A stretch of 64,000 nt of DNA from Cycas panzhihuaensis (Eukaryota; Cycadophyta), in NCBI GenBank assembly GCA_023213395.1, contig CM041465.1, positions 145,397,741 to 145,461,740 of the forward strand, written 5' to 3'. The notes under the pieces were generated by a model that saw nothing but the letters and a program-made list of their open reading frames with translations, was not told where the DNA came from and searched no databases. Positions within the stretch are counted from its first letter, which is position 1, and each line of letters starts with the position of its first letter. This document shows positions 9,901 to 20,539 of the stretch, piece after piece. A program made the translations under genes and the position numbers.

Positions 9901-11690
9901 CAGTTAGACATCTTCACACTTTCGAGTGCATCACTTATATGCATATTTCCCAAGAACAAAGGCAAAGATTTGATGATGGAAGTCTCAAATGCATCTTAAT
10001 TGGATATGCCATTGGTAGCAAGGCTTGTGTATGACCCAATTGGTAAAAAGATATATGTAACAAGGGATGTAGTCTTTGTTGAAGATAATTAGGAACTGGA
10101 TCTTAGCTCAATCCATGTTGCACTTGATAAATGCAAAGCGATCATTGAGGATTTCCTTCCCTCAACATCTTCTATACCATGTCCTTCATCCGCACCTGCT
10201 TCACGTTCGTTGTCCTCTTCAACATCATCAACTCTGACAAATCCTCCACTCAGTCCTGGCAACACATCTTACATTCAACAACCTTTATAGGCTAAAGATA
10301 TTGATGCGGTAACCACAACAATGAAGAAACTACCGAAATGTTACCTTCAAACAATAGCTAGTGCACAACAAGTTGAAGGTAAACGACCATAAAAAATGCA
10401 ACAACAAAATGTTAACTATGCACTTATGGCTAAAGTGTTAACTGTTAAAAAGCCATCCGCTTTTGAGGAGGCATGTAATGATGAAAAGTAGAAAGTCGCA
10501 ATGGATGATGAAATCTATTCTATTCAAAAGAATGGAACATGGGACTTGGTTTACTTGCCTAAAGGAAAACAAACAATCCGTTGTAAATGAATAATTAAAA
10601 CCAAGTTTCAATCTGATGGCTCAATTGAGAGACACAAAGTTCGATTAGTTACAAAGGGGTTCAAATAGAAAACAAACATTAATCATGAGGAGACCTTTGC
10701 ACCAATTGCCAATATGGACACCATTAGAATTTTCATGGGCTTAGTTGCTCAATACAAATGGCCTATATGCCAAATGGAGGTCAAAAAAGTCTTCTTATAT
10801 GGCGATCTAATTGAGGAGGTATATTTGGAGCAACCTTCTAGTTATATTGTACACGGCAAAGAACACTTGATTTGCCACCTCAGAAAGGCCTTATATGGCC
10901 TAAACCAAAACCACATGCATGGTACTAATAAATCAATGATTATTGTCTGAGACATGGTTTTGATTGATCCTCATCAAACAAAAACCTATACATCAAAGTT
11001 CAACACTAGCATGTAACTCTTGTTGTGTTATATGTTGATGACTTGATAATTACTAGCAATAATACAGAGATGATAGAAAGTCTTCAAGGGGACATTAAAA
11101 GAAGTTTTGAGATGACAAATCTTGACCTTTTTCATTATTTTCTTAGCATGGAGGTATGGCAACAGCCAAGCAACATCTTCATATCCCAAGTCAAATATAC
11201 TTAGAACATTTTGCAACCTTTCAAAATGGAGAACTGTAAACTAGTGCCTACCACGATGGAGACTAGCACAAAATTGTCAAATAATAAAGAAGCAAAAGTA
11301 GTAGATTCCATATTTTTCAGACAATTAGTGGGTAGTCTAATCTATTTAACTAACACTAGACCGGATATTTTATATGTTTGTTGGAATTTGTTCTACGTTC
11401 ATGTCTCAACCCAATCAAAGACATTAAAATGTTGTCAAACAAATTCTCAAATATTTGAAACGTACATTGTACCATCATCTTCATTACACTCATAACAAGA
11501 ACTTCACATTGGAGAGGCTTTCAAATTCTGATTGGGCAAGTTGTCAAAATAGTTGAAGATTAATCTTGAGTTATTGTTTTAACCTTAGCTCAGTTATTGT
11601 CTCATAGAGTTGCAAGAAACAACTTAATGTCACTCTCTTCTCCATAGAAGCAGAATACAAAGTTGTTGTCAATGCAACATGCAAAGTTAT
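9901..11690 (+). pseudogene. Reverse transcriptase and RNase H of copia A1, cut by element E
   Basis: Landmarks in order: the linker before reverse transcriptase (KLPKCYLQTIA), MDDEIYSIQKNGTWDL at about 10501, QMEVKKVFLYGDLIEEVYLEQP (10770-10840), LCYMLMT from a decayed YVDDL (about 11027-11045), GSLIYLTNTRPDI (about 11330) and the RNase H start at 11510-11690. Frameshifts are numerous. At 11690 the RNase H frame stops at element E and resumes at 32911, after a diverged TSD (GTTAT at 11686-11690, ACTAT at 32911-32915). Confidence 0.8.
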
Positions 11691-11848
11691 TGAAGCGACC
11701 CTATCTTAAGTCTGCCCGGTGTTAGAACCTTCATTTCTTAAGCATTAAGTCTTGACCTTAGGTATTAGTATTTTTGTCACTTTAGGCCTTTATCCTAAAG
11801 TGTTCATTTGTTTGATTATAAAATTGTCTTTTGTCTTGTAGTGACTTT

Positions 11849-12070
11849 TGTTGAAAACAAACGCAGATCAGAAACAAACTGAGAAAGGAATGATATGATT
11901 TTCTATTGAGATTCAATTTACTTAAGTATACAAGAGACATGAGTTGGTTACAACCACTGATGTAACCAATCACTCAGATATTGCCAAGTGGCATGATCTC
12001 ATAAGAGCAGTTAAGGGTTAGTCTAACATGACCCCCTTTACTGTCCTAGATAAAACATTATATCTTAACA
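11849..12070 (-). repeat. 3' LTR of copia D
   Basis: It is 222 bp and on the minus strand starts TGTTAAGATATAATG and ends GTTTTCAACA. It is almost identical to 15409-15630 (C/G differences near each end and one A/G). The polypurine tract abuts it at 12071-12080. Confidence 0.92.
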
Positions 12071-13682
12071 CCCCCTCTTAATGTTTTATCTCTATAAGTC
12101 CAATCTTGTCTCTCAAATATCTGAGTCTTTCTCTCCCAAGAGGTTTTGTCGGAAGTGCGCAACTTGTTCGAGATGTCGGACAAGATTCCAAATCTATTTC
12201 TTTGTTACGTACTTTTCTCTTATAACGTGATGTTGAACTTCAATATGTTTTGTTCTTGCATGCACTGGATTTTTGGTCGACTTGATGGCACTTTGATTGT
12301 CACACTTTAAAGAAGTTGCTTCTTCTCATTGTTGATTTAAATCAAGCAAGAGTTGTCTTAACCGGATGGCTTCACGTGTTCTTGATGTGGTCGCTTTATA
12401 TTCTCGTCAGAGGAGAGAGCCACCGTGGCTTGTTTTTTTGCACCATGAGATTCTTGATTCTCCCAAGAAAAACAAAACCACTTGTTGATTTCCTTTGTTC
12501 TTTGTCGCCGCCTAATCAATCGCAGATCCTGTGATTTTGATTGGATGCCCTTTAAATAAACTAACTTGAGATCATTGTTCCTTTGAGATATCTCAGAATT
12601 CTTTTTGCTGCTTGCCAGTGTCTTAACTTTGGATTCTGCATATACCTTGATATTAGTCCTACTGAGTAGGATATGTCGGGTCTAGTGGCTGTCAGGTAGA
12701 TCAGACTTCCAATCATTTGCCTGTACAGAGTAGCATCGGCATCTTTTTCCATATTGTCTACTGTTAGATTGCAATTTGTCTCCATGGGAATGGTGCATGG
12801 ATTGCAGTTTTCCATCTGAAATCGAACAAGTAGACTTTGGATGTAGTTACTTTGGGACAAAGTTACATAGTTTTGATGTTGAACTATTTCCAGTCCCAAG
12901 TAATAATTTAGTGAACCTAAATCATCATTTCAAACTTTTCTTTGAAGTTGACTTTTGATCCACTTGATTCCTTCTACATCATTCCCAAAGAAGATGTGAC
13001 ATATCATCCACATAAACAACAATTATTGTTATCTTGTTGTTTGTTTTCCTTATGTACAAACTGGAATCTGAGTTACACCGAATGAACTTATTTTCTTCAA
13101 GAAAGTGATCTAGTTTTGCATACGTGCACGCGGTGCTTGTTTTAGACCATACAAGGCCTTTTTCAATTTGCGGACTAGATTTTCTTTTCCACATTGCTCA
13201 GATCCATCTGGTTGTTGCATATAAACTTCTTCTTCCAGTTCACCGTTTAGGAAGGCACTTTTTACGTCCATCTGAGAGATTCCCCAACCTTGAGCAGCGG
13301 CTAAGGCTATTACTGTCCTTATTGTGTTCATCTTTGCTACTGGAGAAAAAGTCTCATCATAATCTATACCTGCAGTTTGAGTATATCTTTTTGCAACTAA
13401 CCTTGCCTTGTGTTTTTCAATTTGGCCATCAACTCCCTTCTTTGTTTTGTAAACCCATTTGCAGTTTACAGTAGATTTATTAGTAGGTAGTTCTACTAAT
13501 TCCCACATTTGATTTTTCTTGATTGAATTTATTTCATTGTCCATTGCTTCTCTCCATTCTGGATGATCTTTTGCTTCGTCAAAATTCTGTGGTTCAACCT
13601 TGCTTAGGAGAGCTCTTGACCTTTGCCCTCGAGTTTTTTGTTCTAATATATTTCCCTCTTCAACAGTTTTGATATACCATTT
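12071..13682 (-). pseudogene. Reverse transcriptase and RNase H of copia D
   Basis: On the minus strand: reverse transcriptase N-terminal part at 13110-13544 (MDNEINSIKKNQMWELVELP, CKWVYKTK, MDVKSAFLNGELEEEVYM, KKALYGLKQAPRA), then YVDDM at about 12990-13005, where the frame jumps to unrelated codons. RNase H continues at 12561-12899 (GSLIYLTATRPDISYSVG, RILRYLKGT) and at 12071-12310 (CDNQSAIK...ARTKHIEVQH), ending at the polypurine tract. A short deletion after YVDD, a lost piece at about 12310-12560 and frameshifts break it. Confidence 0.85.
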
Positions 13683-14138
13683 CTACCGCTTTTTTTTACG
13701 TGGAATGTCTTCCCGATCAGTTGGTGATGATGACCTTTCGATGTTGTCTCCCTGACCTGTTGTTGATGACGAATCGACTTGTCCTTCTTCCAGCCCGTTT
13801 TCCTCTCCAGTTTCTTGATTTTCTGAAGTAATTCCTGACTGATCTTCTTCCTCGTCTTCCTGCACTATTCTGTGTCCGGCAGTTCCCAATTCCTTTTCAC
13901 TTTCTATTATTTTGATTTGTGAGGACTCTTCTGAAGTATCTTCATTAAACACGACGTCTCTACTCACATAGATTCTATTTGTTCTAGGATCTATGCACTT
14001 ATATGCCTTTGAATTTTTACTATATCCTATCAAAACACATTCTATGCTTTTTGCATCTAATTTGGACCTCTTTTTATCAGGAATATGCACAAATGCTTTA
14101 CTACCAAAAACCTTGAGGAAACTTACATCGGGTTTCAA
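13683..14138 (-). pseudogene. Integrase-reverse transcriptase linker of copia D
   Basis: This 151-codon minus-strand frame covers the end of integrase and the acidic linker before reverse transcriptase: FLKVFGSKAFVHIPDKKR, LDAKSIECVLIGYSKNSKAY, IYVSRDVVFNED, followed by a Glu/Ser/Gln-rich segment and KKKR. The same region in G reads the same way (21500-21900). It overlaps the end of the preceding frame and is separated from it by a frameshift near 14101-14140. Confidence 0.8.
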
Positions 14139-15396
14139 ACCTGTCCAAGCTTCCTCTGGAGTGACGTTCTTGATATCTGGTTGGGCTTCGCTTATTAAGT
14201 AGCATGTCAGGCCGATCGCTTACCAAAGACGTCTTTGATATCTTTGTTCCATACATCATGCTTCGAGTCATCTCCATCAAGGTCCTGTTCTTTCTTTCAG
14301 CTACTCCATTTGACTGAGGAGTATAGGGAGTTGTTATTTGTCTACGAATTCCTCTGTATTTACAGTAATTTAGAAACTCGTTCGACATATATTCTCCTCC
14401 TCCATCTGACCTGATACACTTGATTTTCATTCCTGATTCTAGCTCAACTTCTGCCTTAAATTCTTTAAATGTTTCAAAGACCTCAGACTTATTATGTAAG
14501 AAATATACCCAAACTTTTCGAGTGAAATCATCAATGAAAGTTAGGAAATATCTGCATCCGTTTATTGACAATGGTGAAATAGGGCCACAAATATCTGTGT
14601 GTATCAGATCTAATTTAGACTTAGATTTCCAAGTGCTTTCTTTAAATGGAAACCTATCTTTGTTTTCGAGTTGACAACCTTTACAAACAAATGTATCTGA
14701 AGAGATATTAGGTAAACCGTTTACCATTTCTGACTTTTCCATTTGTTTAAGTGTGTCAATTGGAAGATGTCCATACCTTAAATGCCATACTTTATTATCA
14801 GATTTAAGAGCAGTACAAGCTTTTTCTTCCAAACAAGGAAGTACAGGATTTGACAGGAGTTTGTAGAGATCATTGCATCTGATCCCTTTTCCAACAATTT
14901 TCCCGTCTTTTTTCATATCCAGGATGTGACAATTCCCTTCTTCATCGAAAATGGTCCTCAGCCCTTTTTTGCTCAGTTGAGAGACTGAAAGAAGATTCAT
15001 CTTCAGGTCTGGTACATAGAGAACATTTCCAATTTTTCTTTTGTTTCCATTCAGATTTACTGAAATGGTTCCAATCCCTTTGATGTTAAGTGAGTACTTG
15101 TCACCCAGCTCCACGGACTTGTCCATATTGTATGGATTTATGACTTGGAACCAGTCTTCCCGACTCGTCATGTGTTCAGAGGCTCCTGAATCTATGTACC
15201 AGATGTCTTTGTCTTTCATTCCCGTAACCAATCCGTACGATGAAGATTTTGGATGCAAATCAATCGTATTTATTATTCCCGTGACAATTCCGTACGATGA
15301 AGATTTAATGACGTTGATTGATAAATCTACCTTCAGCACTTGGTAGAATTGACTGACAGAAGAATTCTCCTCAAGAGATGTCAGTTTGAGCACCCT
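14101..15396 (-). pseudogene. Protease and integrase frame of copia D
   Basis: This long open minus-strand frame has the protease at about 15150-15210 (WYIDSGASEHMTS, intact D-S-G-A), the GAG-pre-integrase region (VWHLRYGHLPIDTLKQM), the zinc-type CKGCQ motif, the integrase core DICGP...FIDDFTRKVWVYFLH, SDGGGEYMSNEF and YTPQSNGVAERKNRTL. The catalytic D, D and E positions all look present. The frame is open back through the primer binding site into the end of the 5' LTR, with no gag in between. After KISKT (about 14220) it shifts into unrelated codons. Confidence 0.85.
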
Positions 15397-15408
15397 GCTC
15401 TGATACCA
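15397..15408 (-). promoter_or_regulatory. Primer binding site of copia D (initiator tRNA-Met)
   Basis: On the minus strand TGGTATCAGAGC follows the terminal CA of the LTR with no spacer, matching the 3' end of plant initiator tRNA-Met exactly. Confidence 0.93.
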
Positions 15409-15630
15409 TGTTGAAAACAAACGCAGATCAGAAACAAACTGAGAAAGGAATGATATGATTTTCTATTGAGATTCAATTTACTTAAGTATACAAGAGACAT
15501 GAGTTGGTTACAACCACTGATGTAACCAATCACTCAGATATTGCCAAGTGGCATGATCTCATAAGAGCAGTTAAGGGTTGGTCTAACATGACCCCCTTTA
15601 CTGTCCTAGATAAAACATTATATGTTAACA
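15409..15630 (-). repeat. 5' LTR of copia D
   Basis: It is 222 bp, the near-identical partner of 11849-12070, followed by TSD ACTTT at 15631-15635 and the resumed 5' LTR of C. Confidence 0.92.
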
Positions 15631-16047
15631 ACTTTTCTCACATGTGCTTGTGAGAAGTCAACTTTGGTGGGCTCTATCCTTATCCTTGGAGATAGAAGAG
15701 TCCTAATCAGATTTGTCTCTTAGTGTTGATCAGTGACATGTGATGAGATCCTCATCATCCAAACTCCTTTATAAGGAGCCCTATTTTCATGTTTTGGTAT
15801 GTAGTATTTGGAGTTAGAGTTATGCTGCTGTAAGTGTCTCTTGTAGGTGAAGTGTTGAGATGAATTCTCCTTCATACTTGTGTTTATGATAGGTTGAGTT
15901 GAAGTGCAATACTCCTCCCTATTATCTTTATATGTTGTACTACATCTTTTCATCAATCTAAAGTGTATAGTCCTTCATATTTTGATGTCCTATCTAGTTC
16001 CTCAATAGATTCTGGTGCTTGTATCTTCTCCATTTCGTCTTTCAATG

Positions 16048-16059
16048 TGGTATCAGAGC
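16048..16059 (+). promoter_or_regulatory. Primer binding site of copia C (initiator tRNA-Met)
   Basis: TGGTATCAGAGC lies 3 nt after the LTR terminus CA at 16044. Confidence 0.92.
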
Positions 16060-18538
16060 TAAGGCATCTTTAGGAGCTGATTTTTGGCTTTGAATTTCTC
16101 CAAATCTGGTGACGACCTTCACCATATGAAGGCGATCCAGTTGGAGCAAGGAGTAATTTCTTGAGGTTTATTGCTGAAGGACTTTGTTTACACCGTTATC
16201 TTGCAAATTTTTTTCTAAAAGAGTATTTTATGCAAAGTGTTGAATATTTGCATTTTAGAGGTCTAATTTTGTTGGCCAGAAAAAGGGACGGTGATATTAA
16301 AAGTTGTAGGTGATTGGGAGCTAATTTTCTTGTGTTCTTACACAAGATCAAAGTTGTGTTGCAATCTATGCAACTTGTTGGCAAAGTCTAGTGCACAAGC
16401 AGTTTTAAGAAGTTTTTTTTTAGAAGAGGGGCCACATTTATGTGTAAAAAACCTGTCATGTATACATAATTCTTGAAATTATTAATTATTTCAAGAATTT
16501 GTCTTAAATCTGCACTTGTTGCCTAAAAAAAACAAGAAAAGGTTCAAATGAAAAAGTGGTGGTTTTCCAAGCTTTTTTTATTGGTTTTATTGCAGGGTTA
16601 AAAATTCTTAACAAAGGGGATTCACCTTGAATTATTCTCATTAAAAGAGAATTTGTATTAAATCTGCCTTGGAGCCTTTTTATGATAGTTTTCTGTATGG
16701 AGTTCTAGCACCTAATCTCATAGACAATGTTTGTCTCATATAGCTCTCGTCAATACCAAATTCATGGCCATTCCTCAGCTTGTCTTTAGTAAGTGAATTC
16801 ACATGCTATTGAACAATTCACTGTGGTTTTGTTTGCCAAACTTGAGAAGCTCTATAATAGGGTTAAATCCAATCTGCCCTCAATCTTCTGTGTTATTACA
16901 CATCTAGTGGAGGTTGTATTGAGTATTTTTCTTGAGTTGATTGACAGGCCTCACACCCTAGGTTTGAAACCCTGCACTCTCTCTTACATGTTCGTGACTC
17001 GTTTGCAGGTCCCATACGACCTTGTGTGGCTCTCGTATCATCACGTGGCTCGCCTCGTGGCTTCTTCGTTTAGTGGCTCCGTCCATGATCAGTCCTCTGC
17101 ACTGCACAGCCTCTAGCACCCCTGACTCGTCCCTCCATGGACTGCCTGTACTTGCAACTCTCATTGGTGGCTTCGTGTCTCTATCGAACAGCGGGCCGTC
17201 CTCTGTTCAACAATTGTTGACTCCCATCTCTTCATACGACCTGCGTCCTGTGGCGTGATACCTGTGTCTCCCGTGCTCATGTGGAGTGGCTCCCGTCCTT
17301 CTGTCAGTGACACACGGCTCGATCTTCGGCTTCTCCGTGACTCCCGAGCGGTTGCTCTTCTCAACTCTGGCATTCCCTGGCGTGTGTCCCTCACCGACGG
17401 CTCAGTCCCCTCGGTCTTCAACCAGCACGTGATAATCCCGTGACACCCATAGACATTCATCGCCCATGGTTTCTCAAGAAATCCGCCCGCGGATTTTACA
17501 GTCACCGCTAGTAAATACATTGCCGTCGACGAGCATTTTAAAAATTTTGCAATTCATATAGTTATAAACTATATGATATAAGATTTAGAATATGCTTCAA
17601 CATATTCTCTTTCTAAATTTTATTTTTGAACTTTAGTTTTCCAATGTTCATCTTCTTTTTGGTGTTTTCAACATTATAAATACTTATTGATCACTTATTT
17701 AGTGTGTAAATCACACTAAACTTTATAAAAAAATTTGCAATTATTATTTTGAACATAAAATCACTACTTCAAAGTGATTTTATTATCTTTCTTTTAAAAA
17801 TTACACAATTTTTTAATGATATTAAGTTTCTTAGTGACTTAAGTCATTAATTTTGAGTTAAAACATTGATCAATTTCAAAGATTCTCAACGTGTGTTAAT
17901 CACACTATTTTGTACAAAACTTCCAAAATGTACTGTGGTGATTTAATCACCATCATTTTTGGCTTATTTTAAGCCTTAAATTGTATCATTTAAAGGCTCT
18001 TTTTTCTCACTGGGCTCCCTGCGAGGTGACCCATTTTTAGTGAGGAGAATCAACATCAGCTAAAAAAGGGGGCAAAGATCAATAAAAAAACTGCAAATTT
18101 TTGGTGCGTAGGGATCATTTTTTCGATCCCAAGTGTTCATGGTGGACTTGCTTCATTACTGGCTTGTTGAAGGCGTTAATTTATGGTGTTTTAGCTATTG
18201 TTTATCTCTTTATGAGATTGTTGTTTGAACTTAGTTGCACCATTTGATATTCAATGCAACTATATTGTATCTTGAAGTCTTTTCTAACAAAGTTTATCAG
18301 CAGCAAACAAGGCCTACAAGCACACGTTTTTCAGCGCTAAATCAACCCACTTTTAATCATTAAAACATTTAAGTGGGAAGACTCGAAAAGAGTTTACACT
18401 CTGCCTCAAAGTGCTGATAACTTGGCCAACACTAATCTTGCTATCAGGTTGGACGAACTTGCGAGCCAAGCCCTCCATTCCGTCCACAATTTTTTCAGTC
18501 TTGTACTGATTTCTTGTTGGATATTGAGTGTAACTTAA
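16060..18538 (+). other. Long leader of copia C, no gene
   Basis: About 2.5 kb between the primer binding site and the gag ATG (23801, after G is removed) carries no long frame. It is AT-rich except for a GC-rich island at about 16930-17530. A motif GGCTCCCTGCGAGGTGACCC (18014-18033) recurs in the leaders of A2 and A3. The leader is cut at 18538 by G, and its last 49 bp are 23752-23800. Confidence 0.7.
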
Positions 18539-18756
18539 TGTTAGAGTATAATGTTTTATCTTAGGACATAAGGGTGTTAAGACATAAATGTGTCAGGACA
18601 TAAGTCCACCTTAATGAAAGGTAATTAAGTGTTGAACATGTGTCATCATTAGGTTTAATAGTTATTAGGCGGTTGAAACTTCTCATTGTATATATATGTA
18701 CACATTGAGCATTAATAAACAAGATTCTTTCATTCCTACAGAGGTTGTTCCCAACA
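18539..18756 (+). repeat. 5' LTR of copia G
   Basis: It is 218 bp. Near its start are three 16-bp direct repeats with the core GACATAA (18561-18607). A TATA box, TATATATAT, is at 18689-18697, with AATAAA at about 18714. Confidence 0.93.
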
Positions 18757-18768
18757 TGGTATCGTGAG
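18757..18768 (+). promoter_or_regulatory. Primer binding site of copia G
   Basis: TGGTATCGTGAG directly follows the LTR. The first seven bases match the initiator Met site; the rest has diverged. Confidence 0.75.
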
Positions 18769-19454
18769 GTGTTGCTCTGCCACATCAATCAGATTCTGGA
18801 GTTTATAAGTCAAATTGAAAAAATTCTTTAGTACTCAAATAAGGAGGCATCTTGACAGAGGTTCAAAGGCAAGGCAAAGACTTTCAGAAATTGCAGGAAA
18901 AGACTTTCAGAAATTGCAGAAAGTTTCCAGAGGCACCTGTACGGATCCGTACCACCGTACGAACAAAATTTTTCAAGTACTCGAATCAAGACGAAACTTG
19001 GCCAATTTGTAGATCGGGTCGTCCTGAGCATTTCTCTCTTCTGGGTCGAATCGATTTGAAGACGTTTTCAGGGTGTTTTTGCCTATTTTCAGGTCTGCGC
19101 CATTTTTACCCTTGCAAGTGAAATTTTTTCACAGTTTTTCACTCAGATCTTCTTCAAGACTTCATTGTTGGAGTATTGCGCCTCTGTTTGAAGTAATTTC
19201 GTCTAGTATTTTAGAGATTTTTGCCATTTTTCAAGCATTTTTCCTCTAAAAAGAGGGCGTCGGCCGTACCCTTTCGAGGGCAGTTTCTCTCATATGAACA
19301 GTCTAAATCAAAAAGCGATTGCAGATCTAAACTCCTCGCATTCTCAGCTTTCTTTTGAGGTATCATTCATACCCATCCGTACAATTTCTGTACCATACAG
19401 AAATCCGTACAAAAGTACGGCCTAGGGCTTCCGAAACCCAGTTCTGAGATTCTC
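18769..19454 (+). other. Leader of copia G, no gene
   Basis: About 690 bp precede the gag ATG. It holds a 23-bp period tandem duplication (about 18878-18921, core ACTTTCAGAAATTGCAG) and repeated CCGTAC/GTACGG motifs (about 18936-18960 and 19260-19430). Confidence 0.6.
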
Positions 19455-20503
19455 ATGGCATCTTCTGTACTTGCTTTATCTGATGGTGACAAATTAACTG
19501 ACAGCAATTATCACATTTGGAAAATTAAAATAGAGACTACTTAGGGCCAAAACTGCCTGGCAAATCGCCATTGGATCTGAACAAAAGCCAAAGGAAGCAA
19601 GAGCCACTCAAATGAATTGGGAAGAAAGGGATAGTACAAGGGTTATTATATTTAAGTTGTCCATTTCTGATTCACTTCTTGTCTACATTGAAAATCTGTA
19701 CTCCACTGCTAGTATATGGCAGTATCTGGAGAACATGTATAGTCAAAAAAATAAGGCAAAAATAATAACCCTGAAAGCTGAATTGTTCAACCTGCAAATG
19801 AAAGAGTCTAAAACTATTACAGAATTTCTACATAAAGTAATCTCTCTGAGAAACAGCCTTATTAATGCCAGTGATCCTCTCAGTGAACGAAATCTGGTTG
19901 AACTTGTTGTTAGTAAGTTACCCAGATCATTTGATGTCATAAGCAATACTATCATAAACTCCAGTCAATTGGCAACTATGTCTTTGGACTCTTTAATGTA
20001 CGCTCCTGCAACAAGAACAAAGAAAAAAAAGGTATGAAGACACTACAAATCTCGAGGACGCCTTTGCATCCAGGTTGAATCTAGGATCCCGAGGTCGAAG
20101 TAGAGGACATGGAAGAAATATTGAGTACTATGGCTCAACACGAGGTCGGCAAGATTCAGGCAGCACATCACGAGGACGATGGTCAGATCCAAGAGGAAGA
20201 GGAAGAAACATCATATGTTATAGTTGTGGTAAGACAGGTCATGTTGCCAATTCTTGTAAAGCCTTTGATAAATGTTATCATTGTGGTCAAAGTGGGCATT
20301 ATCCCTTTCAGTGTACGAAAGCAGATACTCAGAGAGGGAAGAAGCCAATGGGGAATTACAGCAAAGAGCAGATCGACAATAATGACCAAGATGAAGAAGA
20401 AGCAATAGCCTTTGTTGTTGCTCTAACAGCAAACTTACAAGACAAAGAAGTATGGTACATCGACTCTGGAGCATCACGTCACATGACTAGTCGAGAAGAG
20501 TGA
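19455..20503 (+). pseudogene. Gag and protease start of copia G
   Basis: ATG 19455 opens MASSVLALSDGDKLTDSNYHIWK. A frameshift and stop near 19540 shift the frame; it then runs open to 20035 (WQYLENMYSQ, LKAELFNLQMKE, ISLRNSLINA, ELVVSKLPRSFD) through the UBN2-type copia gag region. A second shift falls in an A8 run (about 20022-20031), after which YEDTTNLEDAFASRL resumes. An Arg/Gly-rich segment follows, with two CCHC zinc knuckles, CYSCGKTGHVANSC and CYHCGQSGHYPFQC (about 20218-20313). The frame then reaches the protease motif VWYIDSGASRHMTSRE and a stop at 20501. Repeats of G should show whether the A8 slip is copy-specific. Confidence 0.88.
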
Positions 20504-20539
20504 TTCGAAGATTTACGGCCCTACACTGCAAACAAGTCT

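Larger units (their letters stand above)
11849..15630 (-). mobile_element. Copia element D, recent, lacks gag
   Basis: This is a minus-strand element of 3,782 bp with two 222-bp LTRs differing at two positions by eye and a perfect TSD ACTTT (11844-11848 and 15631-15635). Its target was the 5' LTR of C. The primer binding site adjoins the 5' LTR (right end), and a polypurine tract AAGAGGGGG adjoins the 3' LTR (left end). Between the primer binding site and the protease there are only about 180 bp: the whole gag gene is missing. The coding region is close to that of G but clearly diverged. Confidence 0.92.
11720..16044 (+). repeat. 5' LTR of copia C (interrupted by D)
   Basis: The two halves, 11720-11848 and 15636-16044, join across TSD ACTTT to give a 538-bp LTR matching 26904-27438. 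It contains an inverted repeat (CACTTTAGG, 7-nt loop, CCTAAAGTG) at 11778-11802 and a TATA box inside a small palindrome, CTCCTTTATAAGGAG, at 15764-15778. Confidence 0.88.

Noticed and set aside
13124-13474. 116-codon plus-strand frame within D
   Set aside because: It is the antisense shadow of the minus-strand reverse transcriptase frame.
16793-17520. Several open frames of 60-119 codons on both strands in the C leader
   Set aside because: They fall in the GC-rich island, where stops are rare by composition, overlap on opposite strands and match no family I know.
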